This document shows, piece by piece, positions 31,211 to 43,229 of a stretch of 64,000 nucleotides of DNA. Source of the DNA: Cristatella mucedo (Eukaryota > Bryozoa > Phylactolaemata > Cristatellidae); assembly GCA_009760855.2 (NCBI GenBank), contig WPIO01000052.1, positions 372,001 through 436,000 on the forward strand, read 5' to 3'. A program made the translations under genes and the position numbers. Positions within the stretch are counted from its first letter, which is position 1, and the number at the start of each line of letters is the position of its first letter. Below the pieces are notes generated by a model. It was not told the origin of the DNA. It did no database searches and saw nothing but the letters and a program-made list of their open reading frames with translations.

Positions 31211-31640
31211 TTAATAATAATAATAATAATATTGCACTTGATAAAGCGCCCTCAGAGAACTTAATCTCTTTCTAGGCGCTTTACATTTGCTGCAAAGTGA
31301 TACGCAATAGCATAGTAAGTAAAATCATGCTTGAAAAACAAACAAAATGAATAACATGGTTAGGGGTTACATGCACTGGGTCAGCATGCAAATGTGGTTA
31401 GTGGCAGCATGAACAGTGTCAGCACGCATAAGCACATCGAGGACGAATCACAAGGACCCACTAAATGCTGTCCTAAATAGGTGTGTTTTTAGGTTCCTTT
31501 TAAATATGGTCAGGTCAGGGGATGTTTTGACGCAGGTCGGGATGGAGTTCCAGGCTGTGGGAGCATACGAGCTAAATGCACGGTCTCCAAAGGATTTAAG
31601 GTTGAAAGGAAGATATGACTGGAGTACTTGGCAATGTCAA
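31211..31640 (-). mobile_element. CR1-like 3' fragment, inverted
   Basis: The (AAT)n tail at 31213, inverted hairpin (31240-31290) and 3' UTR mirror the plus-strand copies. The ORF2 C-terminal region (inverse of FKRNLKTHLF and NSLPTCV) reaches about 31605. Confidence 0.88.
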
Positions 31641-32700
31641 AGAAGGTTGAAGTATCACCGTTTCTTCTTCATATAGATGTGTAACTCTAAATGTGACCAG
31701 GTACCATTGCTTCTCGTTCATGGGTAGCTCCTGCAACAGACCAATATCGAGGTGTGCACTGTTGACACTTCCATCTCGTCCTACTGAGAAAACTGCTGGC
31801 AATCGAGGTAGCTCTAGTGATAGTGCAGCTTGTATGTGAAATGACTCATTTTAAAGACTGTAAGTGACTCAAGAAGGTGCTGACAGGATCTGCCTCCATC
31901 CACGGACCAATGCAAGCACCCATTAAGCCTTCACGGTTTAAAGTGGGAAGCTAAAAACCTACCTGATTCGTACAATCTTTGCTTCGTTTAACTAGTCTGT
32001 TCATTATTAGCCCAATTTTCAAAACCGCACTTCATAACTAAGGGCAAACGATAGCTTTCAGAACAGTTTTTTGTGTGCTTTGAGTGTTGACCTATGGCTA
32101 GTTTGGTGCATGTTACTTGCTAGGAATTCTAGTAGCCAGCAACCATGAGTGACTTCTTGCTTTCTTTTGCAGGCTTATCTATATGCGATAACTGAACACT
32201 TTGTCATGCTTATGTAACCGTGATACCTTGCGCGATGCTAACTCTCGGTTACTGTGCTCTTACCACACAGGTATTGTGGTTAACTCGGTGATTGCGCTCT
32301 TACCGTGAGTTTTGAAGTGCATCGATAGACATTCGTGTCTCATTGGTTACAATACAAAAACTGCTGTTATTGTTATGTAGGGTCACTGGTCTCTCATTTG
32401 GCTACATCTGCATGCAGTCTGTATCATGCACCCTGTTATTATTGCATTTATATATTGCATGCTATACGGGGCACCTGGTTAATGCATTTACCAAGCTTGT
32501 AAACTCTTTAGAGGCTGCAGGCATAATTGATCATGTGGTAGACGATTTTAGATGTAGCTTAAGTAATAGGACGTTGGGTGGGCACATTGTTGCTGACAAT
32601 GGAATTTAACCCTCTGCTTAATGGTTTACTGTGTATCTCCTTGTCTAAATACATGAAGACTCATACAATGTTATGTTTCCGTATCCATGGAGCATAACTG
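31641..32700. other. Unannotated stretch
   Basis: No recognisable gene or repeat. A short duplicated phrase (CTCGGTTACTGTGCTCTTACC / CTCGGTGATTGCGCTCTTACC) is near 32244-32305. Confidence 0.35.
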
Positions 32701-32703
32701 AAT

Positions 32704-32772
32704 GCACACACACACACACACACACACACAAGCATATATATGTATATATATATATGTGTGTGTGTGTGTGCA
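32704..32772. repeat. (CA)n/(TA)n/(TG)n compound microsatellite
   Basis: (CA)n, then TATATATGTATATATATATA, then (TG)n, giving an imperfect inverted structure. Reading frames over it are artefacts. Confidence 0.95.
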
Positions 32773-33052
32773 CACCCACGAGGAGTGGAAGAGCGAACTG
32801 CTGCTGCTCGCCAAAGATGAATTGCTCAGAAAAAAGTGAGTGGGTGAAAGCAGGCGAGCCGGCGAACTGATGCCTGAATGCAACGGCAGTGCGACTGCGA
32901 CAGCGAGGCTGCGCATATTGAAGAAGAAGACGCCTCGGGACAGAAGCCTAGAGAGTGGCCACATTGTGCTCGGGGCAGTAAAAGGAGAGGTCGACAAGCA
33001 ACGTGATTAATTTACAAACGTAAATGTACTCGTGCAAGCATACACACGCGCC

Positions 33053-33137
33053 GTGCACACACACACACACACACATTCACATATACACACACGCATTCGC
33101 ACTCGCGCATGCATTCGCACTCGCGCATGCACACGCG

Positions 33138-33168
<31 letters not shown>

Positions 33169-33182
33169 AGACACACGCACAT
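33053..33182. repeat. (CA)n-rich microsatellite
   Basis: Long CA/CG dinucleotide tract with ATTCGCACTCGCGCATGC repeated twice. No coding meaning. Confidence 0.95.
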
Positions 33183-33349
33183 GTCTGAATATGCACCAAT
33201 ATAATCTTGCTGAATTTTTCAGTTCAAAAGTGCTTTTCTACTATTTATAGTAATATTATAAAAACAGTAAGAATAAAAAGACCTTTGTGTATAGCTGCCT
33301 AAGGGAAATAAATCAGACTAGGCGCTTAGCATATTTTCTAAAGGAAAAA

Positions 33350-33720
33350 TGTCAACCGGCCAGTGATGGCATGCACAGTATCAGCACATATGAACACGCA
33401 CGCAGTATAATTTACCCAGATCCAGCAAATGCTGTGAGGAACAAGTAGATTTTCTGCTTCTTCAATATGTCAAGTCAGGGATGCTGTGCCGCCTGTCGGA
33501 AGTGAGCTCCTGGCTTTCGGGGGCATACCAAATTAGAGGCACGGTCTGTTGGTAGTCCAATAATTTGAGGTTTGGTAGAGGTACGCATGATAACCTGAGT
33601 CAGGAGATTAAGTGGTACGATGTGAAGCCTAGCTATGGAGCAGTACAGGTAAGCCGAAGCAAGAGAATAAAAGCAGTAGTCCTATCTAACCAGGCCCAGA
33701 GTTTAATGTTAGTGTCATGT
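33350..33720 (-). mobile_element. Degraded CR1-like fragment
   Basis: Inverse of the ORF2 end and 3' UTR: GGCATGCACAGTATCAGCAC, CCAGCAAATGCTGTGAGGAA and GTCAGGGATGCTGTG mirror phrases of the intact copies. Heavily diverged. Confidence 0.6.
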
Positions 33721-34399
33721 TACATAGGTTAAAGTAGGCAGACTATACTGTGCAGCTGATGTATATGGTCAGCTCGTCAAAGGTTGCTTTAGAATTGGAT
33801 AATACTACTAGTAGCCCTACGATAGGTGCTATGCAATTGCCATTCCCCGAAGGCCTTGTAGCACTGATTGAATTAGACTTAATGTTCAATATTTTGCAAG
33901 AAATGTATGCAAACCGTGCCGAGATTGTATCAATAGGTTTATCTTGCTAGCCCTAGCTTGTGGTCAAGCTCGAGTGTCTTAGGTGGGCCGCCAGGTCAAT
34001 CAGTTACTTACCTGTTGCAGAGCCACTGCCACGGCTATGTGCCCTCGTGTCCAAAGGCAATAGCAAGATATGCTTACAGTAGCTCGTTTCTATTTAGCCA
34101 CCAACCCTCATGTGTTTATGTTGGAGGTAAAGCTGCTTTACCCAGTGTACCTCACCTTAGGCTTGCTTCTTTAGGACGACTACATGTCTTTTGAATGACC
34201 ATTGAATTTCACCAGATGCGATGACCTCTCCTGACGGCAGAAACTCTAATCAGCCGCTTCAAGAGCCAAAAAGTACTCAGGGACCGAGTGTGCCAACTCC
34301 AGGGCACAGTTGGTCAAAGGTCTGTACCCTGCACTTGGATGCACAACCTTGCTTAATTTTTACTTTGTTTTGACGTTTTTGCAATTTTACTCATCTTTA

Positions 34400-35225
34400 A
34401 TTAAAACAATAATAATACATTTGGTATAGCACCACCGAATAACTCAATCTCTTTCTAGGCACTTTACAATCGCTGCAAAGGAAGCATGTTCGAACTTGTT
34501 AGTGGTAGCATGCTCTCTGAAAATGAGTACAACCTGCTTAGAGGTGCCGGTCTCCAAAAGACTTGAGGTTCGTACAAGGTACATGTAAACAAATCAATTT
34601 AGAAGAGTGGGTGCTATGATCCTTAGCCTGCTGGGGGGGTCTCGTAGTTGTGAGTTTGTTCTATCATCATCCAATTTGAGAACGTTTGCTGCCATCTGTG
34701 TGCAGATGTCGTAAGTACATGCAGCAAGGGAGTTAGGAGAATTTGATGTGCTGGAGGGATAAGAGGCACCAAAGCAAAGGTACGCCTGAGGTACCTTAGG
34801 TACCATCTGCACAGGCCGTAAAGCCACGATTGAGCTTGGCAATCACGTCGGCAAGAGGGCGAGTATAGGCCTTGAAAGGAGCCTGACCAAGCATAGTTTT
34901 CTGAGGTACCCAATACTTCAGCGATTCCTCTGATCTTTTTCTGTTCACTTCAATAATCTGGAGTCTCTCACATTGAGATAGGACCAAAACCATTCCAATG
35001 CCGCACCTGTGATGCCCAGGCGAGATGAGAAGCAATTGAGAAGGACTTGATGACACATGAGAAGCTACCGAAAGATCTTGCATAACGAGCAGAGAGACTC
35101 TACCAAAGTCTGCATTCCTAACAAGGTCGTTGTACACCCGAAGCAGTGCTGACTTTGTGGAGTGATAATCTTTAAAGCCAGACTGGAATTTACTAGCTAT
35201 GTGTGAAATTTCAATATATTAGTTC
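34400..35225 (-). mobile_element. CR1-like fragment with RT remnants
   Basis: 3' hairpin remnant at 34400-34475, then frames inverse to reverse transcriptase: SEESLKYWVPQ and PLADVIAKLNRGF, matching the RT of the copy at 43.3 kb. Frames are broken. Confidence 0.75.
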
Positions 35226-35234
35226 AGCTGGTCT

Positions 35235-36300
35235 AATAATACTATCAATAGTAATAATGCATTTGATGTAGCACCCTCAGAGAACACAACCTGTTTCTAC
35301 ACACTTTACATCGCTGCAATAAAAGCTTGATCGAATGGTTAGTGATATCATGCTCGATAAATAACAAGAAAAAAATGTTTAGGGGTGACATGCACAGAGT
35401 GGGCATGCAAGTTTGGCTTGTGGCAGCATGCACAGTGTAAGTAGGCATAAGCACATAAAGGAGGAATCACAGGGACCCACTAAATGTTATGAGCCTTGGT
35501 GACCCCATGTCACTGCACATGCCATAGGTCAGACCCTGGCCTAGCCAGCGACCCTTCCCACATAACAGCTGTCCTCTCCCAGCCAACCGAACCTAGCCTG
35601 GGTACAAGATTCGTTCGAGGCATGGGTAAATTGTTCGATTCTGAAAAGCAAGGGGCGCGATGCGTAGCCTGGTGGGGCAATGGATCTGATAGATAGGCTG
35701 GAGCCAAAGGATGAAGGGATATAAAAGTTAGTGATTGAACCTTCAAGTCAATGCATTGCTTGACTAGGCGTCAGTACAGGTCGGTGAGAAGTGGTGAGAT
35801 GCAGTAACTGTGATGTCCACGACAGACAAGCCTCGCTGCAGAGTTTTGCACTAACTGTAAGCGCCTGAGTGTTCAGGCTGGTAGACCACAAGCAGTAAGT
35901 TAAAGAAGTCAAGACAGGATGTCACAAATGCATGGACAAAAGTAGATGTGGTATTCATGTGTAAATAAGCCCGAATTTTAGCGATTTTATGTAGCTGAAA
36001 GTAGGCAGACGTGACTGTGGACCTGATGTGGTCGTCTAATAAGAGATCACTTTGGAGCATGATACCTAGATTTCGTGCAGATTCAACAGGAGATACTCTG
36101 GCAAAGCCGATTATGAGAGTTAGACTTTTTAATTTCTGAATAGCACTTGGTCCGACATGGCTTGTTCGAGTATCGTTGATAGGAACAGTAGAAGGAAAGC
36201 TGGGCGGAAGTTGCTCAAGTTCTCTTCGTCTAATATCGCTTTCTTTAGTAGTGGCCTGAATAAAGCCTTTTTGAAAGTGCTGGGACATTACCTGAAGCTA
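35235..36300 (-). mobile_element. CR1-like fragment, ORF2 C-terminal part
   Basis: An (AAT)n-like tail and hairpin remnant at 35235-35310 and a 3' UTR to about 35490, then inverse ORF2 sequence including FISLHPLAPAYLSDPLPHQA and LDDHIRSTVTSAYFQLHKIA. Several deletions and frameshifts. Confidence 0.8.
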
Positions 36301-38000
36301 ATGACATATTTATGATGTTACTTATGCGTACCAGCAGCAAATTTATGCATCATAGAAGCAAGTCAGTGGGAGTAGGTTTCTAGATGGCTAATCGTTTTTG
36401 ATTGGGATCTGAACTTCTGGGTGAGGTCATTCGTGGCCTCTTTGAATGTACACATTGATGTTTTGCGCGGAATTGAGGGACACGATTCTAGCGGGAATGC
36501 TGCCACCTTAGGAGAAGTAGGGTCATGCACTTGAGCCACAAGAGAAAATCAGTTGGTGCAGGAAATTTGGTACTGAATGCATCAGATAAATTATCAAAAT
36601 GAGTTTTCAAGATCATCAATAACGAGGATTGATCTCGAGGAATTATGTTTCTGATTGCTCTGAAATGAAACACTGATGTTAGCCTTTTTTGCAGTAGTTT
36701 TGTACTTTCTGATGACAAAATATAAGTAGCCCTAGTTGCCAATAGCAGCTTTACAGATTGCCTGTCTCACAGCTTTTATCTGCATGCATTTTTATAGTAG
36801 GGCATACTTCATATTAAGGCTGTGCTGTGCGTTGTCAACACTGATCTCTAGCTGTAACATGATGAAGTGTATTGTGATATTGGTTTAGGCAGTCGGGGCT
36901 TGGTAAGTAAGAGATGACCAGCATGCTTAGAATCCCACTTTGATGGAAAAAAATGGCCCTGGTCAATAAATCTGTGGCCAAATGGCTTTTTAAAGTGTCT
37001 CTTTTCATTGCAAAAAGGTCAGTGCTGTGATAAGCATTTGAATCTTACTTGCATACCTGCTGTCTAGCTTCGGGAATGGAAATGTTCTGCTATTCCTTAG
37101 GTATCTGGTCGTCTGTAATTGTGTCTGTCTATTAACTAGACAGCTCGACTGTTCGGCATATTACCAATAATTATTACAATTTAAAAAAAATACCACTTGA
37201 CACTTATAACACCATTTGATAACCAAAGCTCTTTGCGTACATTTCACACAGACTGGAGAGAACAAATGTAAATTTGTTTGTGATGTTAACATGATCTATT
37301 GAATCATGCACAAGCATAAAAAGCGATTTTTTCACACGGACGTAGCAAATGCTGGGAGGAGTCAATGGGTGTTTATTTCCTCTTTAAATATCGGTAAGTT
37401 AGTGGATGTCGTAATGTCAGTCAGGTGGTGAGTTCCAGGGTTTTGTGAAGAGGAACTAGAATGGGATAGTCGAAAAAAATTTACTGACATTATTGGCGTG
37501 ACATAAACCACTGAGTTGTTGCTCACTCTGGTGCTTTGCTCAGAGGCAATGTTGGGTTATCGACACGGCAAAGCAGGTGATGTTACTAGCCAAAAAAGTT
37601 GCATGTACACAGAATGTTTTACCCAAGGCACTTTAAAAGTCCCACAAGAATGTGTCAAGTCAAACCACTGTGCTGCTACAAGCCTTTTCATTTCATTGCT
37701 GTGGATAATGAGTAATTTGCTGGTTCTTGTGTGTATTGCCTATGCAGGCTCTGTAAATGAACGTGACCCAAACCATGTTGCTAGGGAAGCTGTGAAAATC
37801 TCCCAAAGGCAGTATATGTTTGGAAACTAATTCTTGGATAGCAGTATCGTTTTTTTCAGAAACAATGTATTAATCCATGGTCTGAATACCAATAAAAACA
37901 ATCATTTCTATGTCGATTTGCATCCCTGTGTTTTGAACTTTGTATTCCTCGTTGCGTAATCTCGTGGTATGTGATGTTTAGGGTGTGTTGTATATTTAGA
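36301..38000. other. Mostly unannotated, with a CR1 remnant near 37310-37460
   Basis: Positions 37310-37460 contain inverse, diverged CR1 ORF2-end phrases (GTAGCAAATGCTGGGAGGAGTCAATGG in pieces, GAGTTCCAGGGTTTTGTG). A 104-residue open frame at 37516-37830 has no recognised motif. The rest is unremarkable. Confidence 0.4.
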
Positions 38001-38016
38001 TGGCATCAAAAATCAG

Positions 38017-38214
38017 ATGGACATAAGAATCAAATATGATTTTTTGCAGCAACTCGCCAGAAAGGCTAGTAAATATCTGAGCCCTACTATCGCAGCAACA
38101 GAATGGATTCCCACGGAAGAAGACATGGAGAACTATATTCTTTCCGGCAGGGTGAAGCATTTGCCTAAAAGAAATCCAAAAGTTGTACGAATTTTTTTGA
38201 GTTCTACTTTCTCA
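38017..38214 (+). CDS. NWD1-like gene, N-terminal exon
   Basis: The frame opens DIRIKYDFLQQLARKASKYL and ends PKRNPKVVRIFLSSTFS before a GTAGGC-type donor. VRIFLSSTFSD-like sequence begins the DUF4062-like N-terminal domain of NWD1-type NACHT/WD-repeat proteins. The true start may be the ATG at 38017 or lie in an upstream exon. The next expected exon (the ERN...YP region) was not located between here and 41449. Confidence 0.6.
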
Positions 38215-38519
38215 GGTAGGCTGACCACCTGTATGCTATTGCTCCATTATCGTATGCCTGGTCTTTGCATTTGGATTAAAACTGTACTGCTATCATTGCT
38301 TCGAGATATTCTGAAGTTGACTAGATGGTCACCAAATGAAAAGACCATTGGGCCTTAGCACACGGTTCTTGATCAATTGATCTGCTGCCTGCTAGTCAAA
38401 GTTTTCTCAGCTTCACAGAACCCACCTGTCCCAAAAAGCATCTGCTAAAAAGATAGTAGCTGAATTAGCAGCCTATTTTTGAATAGCAGCAGACGAGCCG
38501 TAATGGCTATGATCACAGC

Positions 38520-38610
38520 TTGGAGCAAGCAATGAAGGTTTGCCCACAGCAGGATTCGAACCCATCACCTGGGGACTGAGGTTTTGAAGAGCAACCACCT
38601 GACCAAGTGT
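38520..38610 (-). repeat. tRNA-derived SINE-like segment
   Basis: On the minus strand a GGTCAGGTGGTTGCTCTTCA segment and a GGGTTCGAATCCTGC B box are correctly spaced, but acceptor-stem pairing is not evident. Treated as a SINE head rather than a tRNA gene. Confidence 0.5.
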
Positions 38611-39604
38611 GCCTTCTGTGAACAGCCCTTTGTTTGCTTGTGCATGCTTGCACTGTACACGTTATCACTGATTAATTTATTCTTCCTTTGCAGCATATAT
38701 ACATTGCCTAGAAAGAGATATACAGTAGCTCTCTTGTAATGCAATTCAAACGTTTTATTATTAATATTTATCACCCTTAAGTTTCAATGTAGGGTTTTAA
38801 CCGGTTCCTGTCAAGTGGTCAATAATTGTATTGCTTTTCCTAATAACCTATAACACAAAGGTTTAAAATGCCTGCATTTCTATCTAGCACCACAAAGCTC
38901 TAAGGTCAATGAACGGTTGGACTATAGACGTAGATATAGACGTTTAGCCCTGGGTTCTGGTGACCGTGGACTCAAAACTGTGGCAAACCTCTTATAAACG
39001 CATAGCAGCCTAGCTGCATTTCTTGACTTTGTAGACCAACCTAGCAGCTATATTCTTTATTGGCTGTTCAGGCAAGGCAGCTGATTTAGGAGTTGTGAGC
39101 AAAGAGTTATTGACGTTTGCAGACTCATCGAAGCTGCGATCTGTTCACGTTGCCTTGTAGGGTGTCAATTTGCAGCTACGTAATTGTTATTTTTGACAGT
39201 GCAATGGTCGTGTGTCACTCCGGCCACCTACATGGACTCCCCAGGGCTTAGCCTTTAGCAACTCTTCTTAATCGTTGTCTAAGTAAAAACGTTATATGAA
39301 CATCATAGCAGTAGAAGCAGAAAATAATATGTCGTTTTGTCATCGTTGATTTGAGCTAATAAACTCCGAAAACCAGAGATGATATATGCAATATGTCATG
39401 TCATAATCATTACATTTTTGTACCGGTTCACCGGTTTCTACCTACACTGATAGTAGTATATTGAAGCGTTTTCAGAGTTTCTTGTTTGTCTCGCGGATTT
39501 AAGGAAGCCAAAATTAGCATAAACAACTTATTCTGTTTCTCATGCATTTCAGAGGACAGCTGAAATAGTTTATGTAGGGAGTTGAACCAGAATTATGCCG
39601 ACGA

Positions 39605-39920
39605 ATGTCCGCATAAATATATTATCATAATTATAATTCATAATTATTATTATTATATAACTATTTTTATAATAATTATTATTTTAATTGCTTTAATAAT
39701 TATAATAATTATACATATAATTATTCATAGTTATTATAATTATAATTATTATAATTTATATTTATTATTTTATTATTAATATAATATAATATCATTATAA
39801 TTATTAATATAATGATATAACATAATTATTATTTTATAATTATTTTATATATAATTATATATAATGATTTTATTATTTATATAATTATATAATTCCATAT
39901 AATTATTTTATTTGTATCCT
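39605..39920. repeat. AT-rich low-complexity tract
   Basis: About 315 bp of ATTATTATA-type sequence with many imperfect palindromes (TATAATTATTATA). No coding content. Confidence 0.9.
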
Positions 39921-41154
39921 GCCCAGGTCCGGTACTGAAGTCATGAACTTTTAACTTCTTTCCAAAATCTTTAATCAGACTCAGAGTTCATCATATGTAT
40001 TTGATTATAGCTATCTGGCCGCCCAATGTTTGTTTCCATACGAAGACAGAAGGGGTTCTGATTCCAGTGGTGCTTGCATAAGACCTGGTTAATGCCCTAA
40101 GCGTTCTATCAACGACTTCAGAGAGGAACATTGGCGGTTGAGATGCAATAAATTGTAATTTTATTGGGAATGCTATACTCTGTATTTTAGATATGTACAT
40201 AGAGAGAAATGCTTTATTCAAGCACGTGTATCCCAGACTTCAGATGTATTGCAACACCAAGTATGATATGGAGTTTCAGGTCAGTCGTCTTTTGTCTCAA
40301 ACTAACTCAAGGAAAGTCTCTTATGAGTTCGTATAGTTTTCGGTGTGCTAATACCTCAGAAAAACTTCTTCTTTCCACATTTAATGTGAAATTTAATCAA
40401 ATTTATTATTGTTGCTTTCTGAGGCCTCAGTTGTCATGGAGCTATTACCTTATGTAAAATGAAGCTTCATTATGCCAGTAATAAATTGATGAGTGCCCTG
40501 CATACTTTTTATTGTGTCTGTTGTCAAGCTTTTCGTAGAAAACACGCCCCATGGTCTTCGGATATGTCAGTGGTCTGTTCTGGTAGATGCTGCAGAAAAT
40601 TTTCCAGAGAAGAATGAAGCTCAAGTTGTTGTCGGATACCTTTCTTGTTGCCTGCTGACAACAATGCAATGAAGATGTGACTGCCCAGGTGCTTGCAGTT
40701 GACTATCATGGTCACGAAGCTTTTCAGGATGTAGCTTGTCACAATGCTCTCTGTTTGATTAAGTGGCCAAGTAGAATTATTTATATTTTGACAAATAAAC
40801 CATTGTTAATTGGTTCAATGGTTCTTCCTTTGGCTTATCAACCTGAGGAAGCATTTCCCAAATGATCGTGTAGCTAAATAAGTGGCATGTGTCAGTACAT
40901 ACTGACCGGTTGACTAGCCCTGTAGCCCTCTAGCTGTCCACTGAGACTGTTCATGGAATTTGAAGTGCGGTAAACGAATTAACCCAGACTATTTTCTCTA
41001 TAACAGAGTATTCCTACGTTTGACCACTGCTTCGGTTTTGTTAAGGGGGGCTTGTGATTCTTACCATTTTGCTGCATGCTGTTCCTTGTTCAGCTGTTGT
41101 ACACAAGTTTTGCTCTCAACGGTAAGTTATAATTCATATAAATATATATATGCC

Positions 41155-41292
41155 GAGCTGGTTTGGTCCGGCGGTTAAGGTGCTCGCCCCGACCAAGGTC
41201 TGGCTGAGGTCGTGGGCTCGAGCCCGTGACATATGTGAAGCGCCTGATGAGAGATTAAGTTCCCTTGGGGTGCAATATAAATGAATTACATA
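41155..41292 (+). mobile_element. SINE: tRNA-like head with CR1-type tail
   Basis: The head has A-box-like TGGTTTGGTCCGGCGG and B-box-like GGGCTCGAGCCC. It is followed at once by GTGAAGCGCCTGATGAGAGATTAAGTTCCCTTGG in pieces matching the CR1 3' hairpin. This is the classical SINE arrangement, borrowing the 3' end of its partner LINE. Confidence 0.7.
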
Positions 41293-41448
41293 ATCGTATG
41301 CTTGGTACTAGTATGCAGACAGAAAAAGGTCATTCAGACAATTTCTGCTTTTTGGAGCTATTAGCAGGTGCTTTGATCGCTTACTTCCACTAACTTTCCA
41401 ACTTCCACTTACGCTCTTCGTGTGCAGTGAATTTGCCTCGATTTCCAG

Positions 41449-41565
41449 GTCGTCGATATGCGCTGGGGGGTTCGCAGCACGGCCACGAATGATCACTCTG
41501 GTGCCAAGCTATGCATGACTGAGCTTCAGATATGCCAGGAAGAATCTTTGGGGCCAAACTTTGTG
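41449..41565 (+). CDS. NWD1-like gene, exon encoding the VVDMRWGVR region
   Basis: Acceptor TTTCCAG and donor GTACGT. It encodes VVDMRWGVRSTATNDHSGA and then KLCMTELQICQEESLGPNFV, a signature of the DUF4062-like domain in NWD1/NWD2-type proteins. Confidence 0.75.
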
Positions 41566-41665
41566 GTACGTTAAACGCTTTGACGAGATTGAAAAAGCAG
41601 TCGGTTGTTCCTTTGATGACCTCGTTATAATGTCCTTACACTAGACGATTTCCTATTTGATGCAG

Positions 41666-41987
41666 CTTCTTCTGGGTCAACGATATGGTACACGTCACAT
41701 ACCACCGGTGATTGCTGAAGATGAGTTCACCTCACTGGTGAATGGTTTAGTGGCTCTAAAAGTGCCAGAGGCAGACATAGAGTTTTTGAAATGCTGGTAT
41801 TTATGTGACCTCAACACAGTACCACCATTGAGGCGGCTTCAATCCCTGGATGTAATGGAAGTCGACCAAAACAAGTTTTCAGACTCGGTGGATCCACGGC
41901 TAAGGCAAATGCTGAGAGCTGCAGCTGACTGGTGCTTGAGTCAACGATGGATTGACGAGAAGAGGCACCGCACTTACTACTGGTCAG
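41666..41987 (+). CDS. NWD1-like gene, exon encoding the LLGQRYG region
   Basis: Acceptor TGATGCAG and donor GTGAGC. It encodes LLLGQRYGTRHIPPVIAEDE, then LKCWYLCDLNTVPPLRRLQS and a helical end (LRAAADWCLSQRWI). The LLGxRYGxRxIPP-I...EF and Y-LD-N--PP pattern is typical of the family. The frame is intact. Confidence 0.8.
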
Positions 41988-42203
41988 GTGAGCCGTGCTT
42001 CGAGTACAGGGTTTTGGTAGCTTGCCAGTTGGAATAGTGCGCTGAAATCCGGCCCCTATTTCCTGATATATTTCAATGCATTTGCGCTATTCTTTTTCCT
42101 TACACATTTGGCTTGAGACTTGGATTCTTTGAACTGCAAACGTCATAGCAGCTTGCTAGAAATCCCTGTAAATGATATTTAATGTTTTTCAATGCTGGTT
42201 TAG

Positions 42204-42341
42204 TGACTGAAGAAGAAGTCTACAATGGTATCCTTAATGCCCCTAAACCGAACGAGCATTGCTTGTGTTTCACAAGAGAGATCAAAGACATCAACTACAA
42301 AAGCGATAAGGTCGGACGTTTTGTTGACATGCTGGATGCAG
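42204..42341 (+). CDS. NWD1-like gene, exon after the DUF4062-like part
   Basis: Acceptor GGTTTAG and donor GTATTC. It encodes VTEEEVYNGILNAPKPNEHC and then LCFTREIKDINYKSD, corresponding to the SVTExE...FxRE segment of the family. Confidence 0.75.
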
Positions 42342-42774
42342 GTATTCACTATAGCAGTGCATTGCAAATTATGGCATCTCTCGTTTTCCTACTGCTTTAT
42401 TGGTACTATTGGTGTAGAGAATACGTTGAACACACGGCATCGTGTGCACTGTAAAATTTAACTCCTGAGTATTGCCATTTAATATACATTTAGCACATTG
42501 TAACGTACCGATATTCCATCATAGTCTGGCTCCCGAACACCTTGCACTACCTACAGCATCTGCTCTTCTGCATGGCTTGGAGCCATGAGTCATAGTGGGT
42601 GAAGCTGTCACGGCAGCTCCCTATAGTTTCTAGTCAGCCAGCATCTTGGACCTCAGACATCTCGCCCAGGTCGGGCGGCCCTCATGCATGCACCTTTACC
42701 TGCCAAATCGGCTAGTGTTACTATGCATAGGAAGTGATAGAAATATTAACGATTTAAGTTGTATATATAACTAG

Positions 42775-42885
42775 AATTAATTTTTAGCACTTTAAGGGAA
42801 CTTAATCTTCGTTCAGTATTCTTACAAATGCTGCAGGTTTCGAGTTCACGACCCTGGTCGAGAAGTTGATAGTTGCTGTTAGGCA
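42775..42885 (-). mobile_element. SINE with CR1-type tail, inverted
   Basis: The reverse strand shows GACCAGGGTCGTGAACTCGA (B-box-like) followed by a diverged hairpin tail with GATTAAGTTCCCTT. It has the same arrangement as 41155. Confidence 0.5.
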
Positions 42886-43229
42886 ATTTATTTGGGACTC
42901 AGTCGAAAGAGCTGTAGCTATAAGATTGTGGAAAGATCTGCTGCTCATGACCTGTAGTTGTTTGCTTTTCAAGATGATCAGATTTGGCCTAAAGACCGAC
43001 CGTGCCATGTTTTGACAGTATAGCTGATTTGGCTGAAGGTCATGTCAGTAGCTGCCTCTCACAGTTTGACTTTCCATAATCAGTCGGTTAGTAGCAGGAC
43101 GCCTATGGTGATTTGTCGTGTAGCTACATAAATTAAGGCATCTGCACTTACACACTGTTCATTATTGAATTCTCGTGACTCGGGAATCTTGTCCCTCAAT
43201 TCCATGCAGCACCTCAACGTCTATGTTCA

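Noticed and set aside
33032-33250. His/Thr-rich open frames
   Set aside because: They are translations of a (CA)n microsatellite.
37516-37830. Open frame of 104 residues as an NWD1-like exon
   Set aside because: No motif of the family, and no splice context that joins it to the exon at 38017.
39582-39779. Open frame rich in Ile/Tyr
   Set aside because: It covers the AT-rich low-complexity tract.
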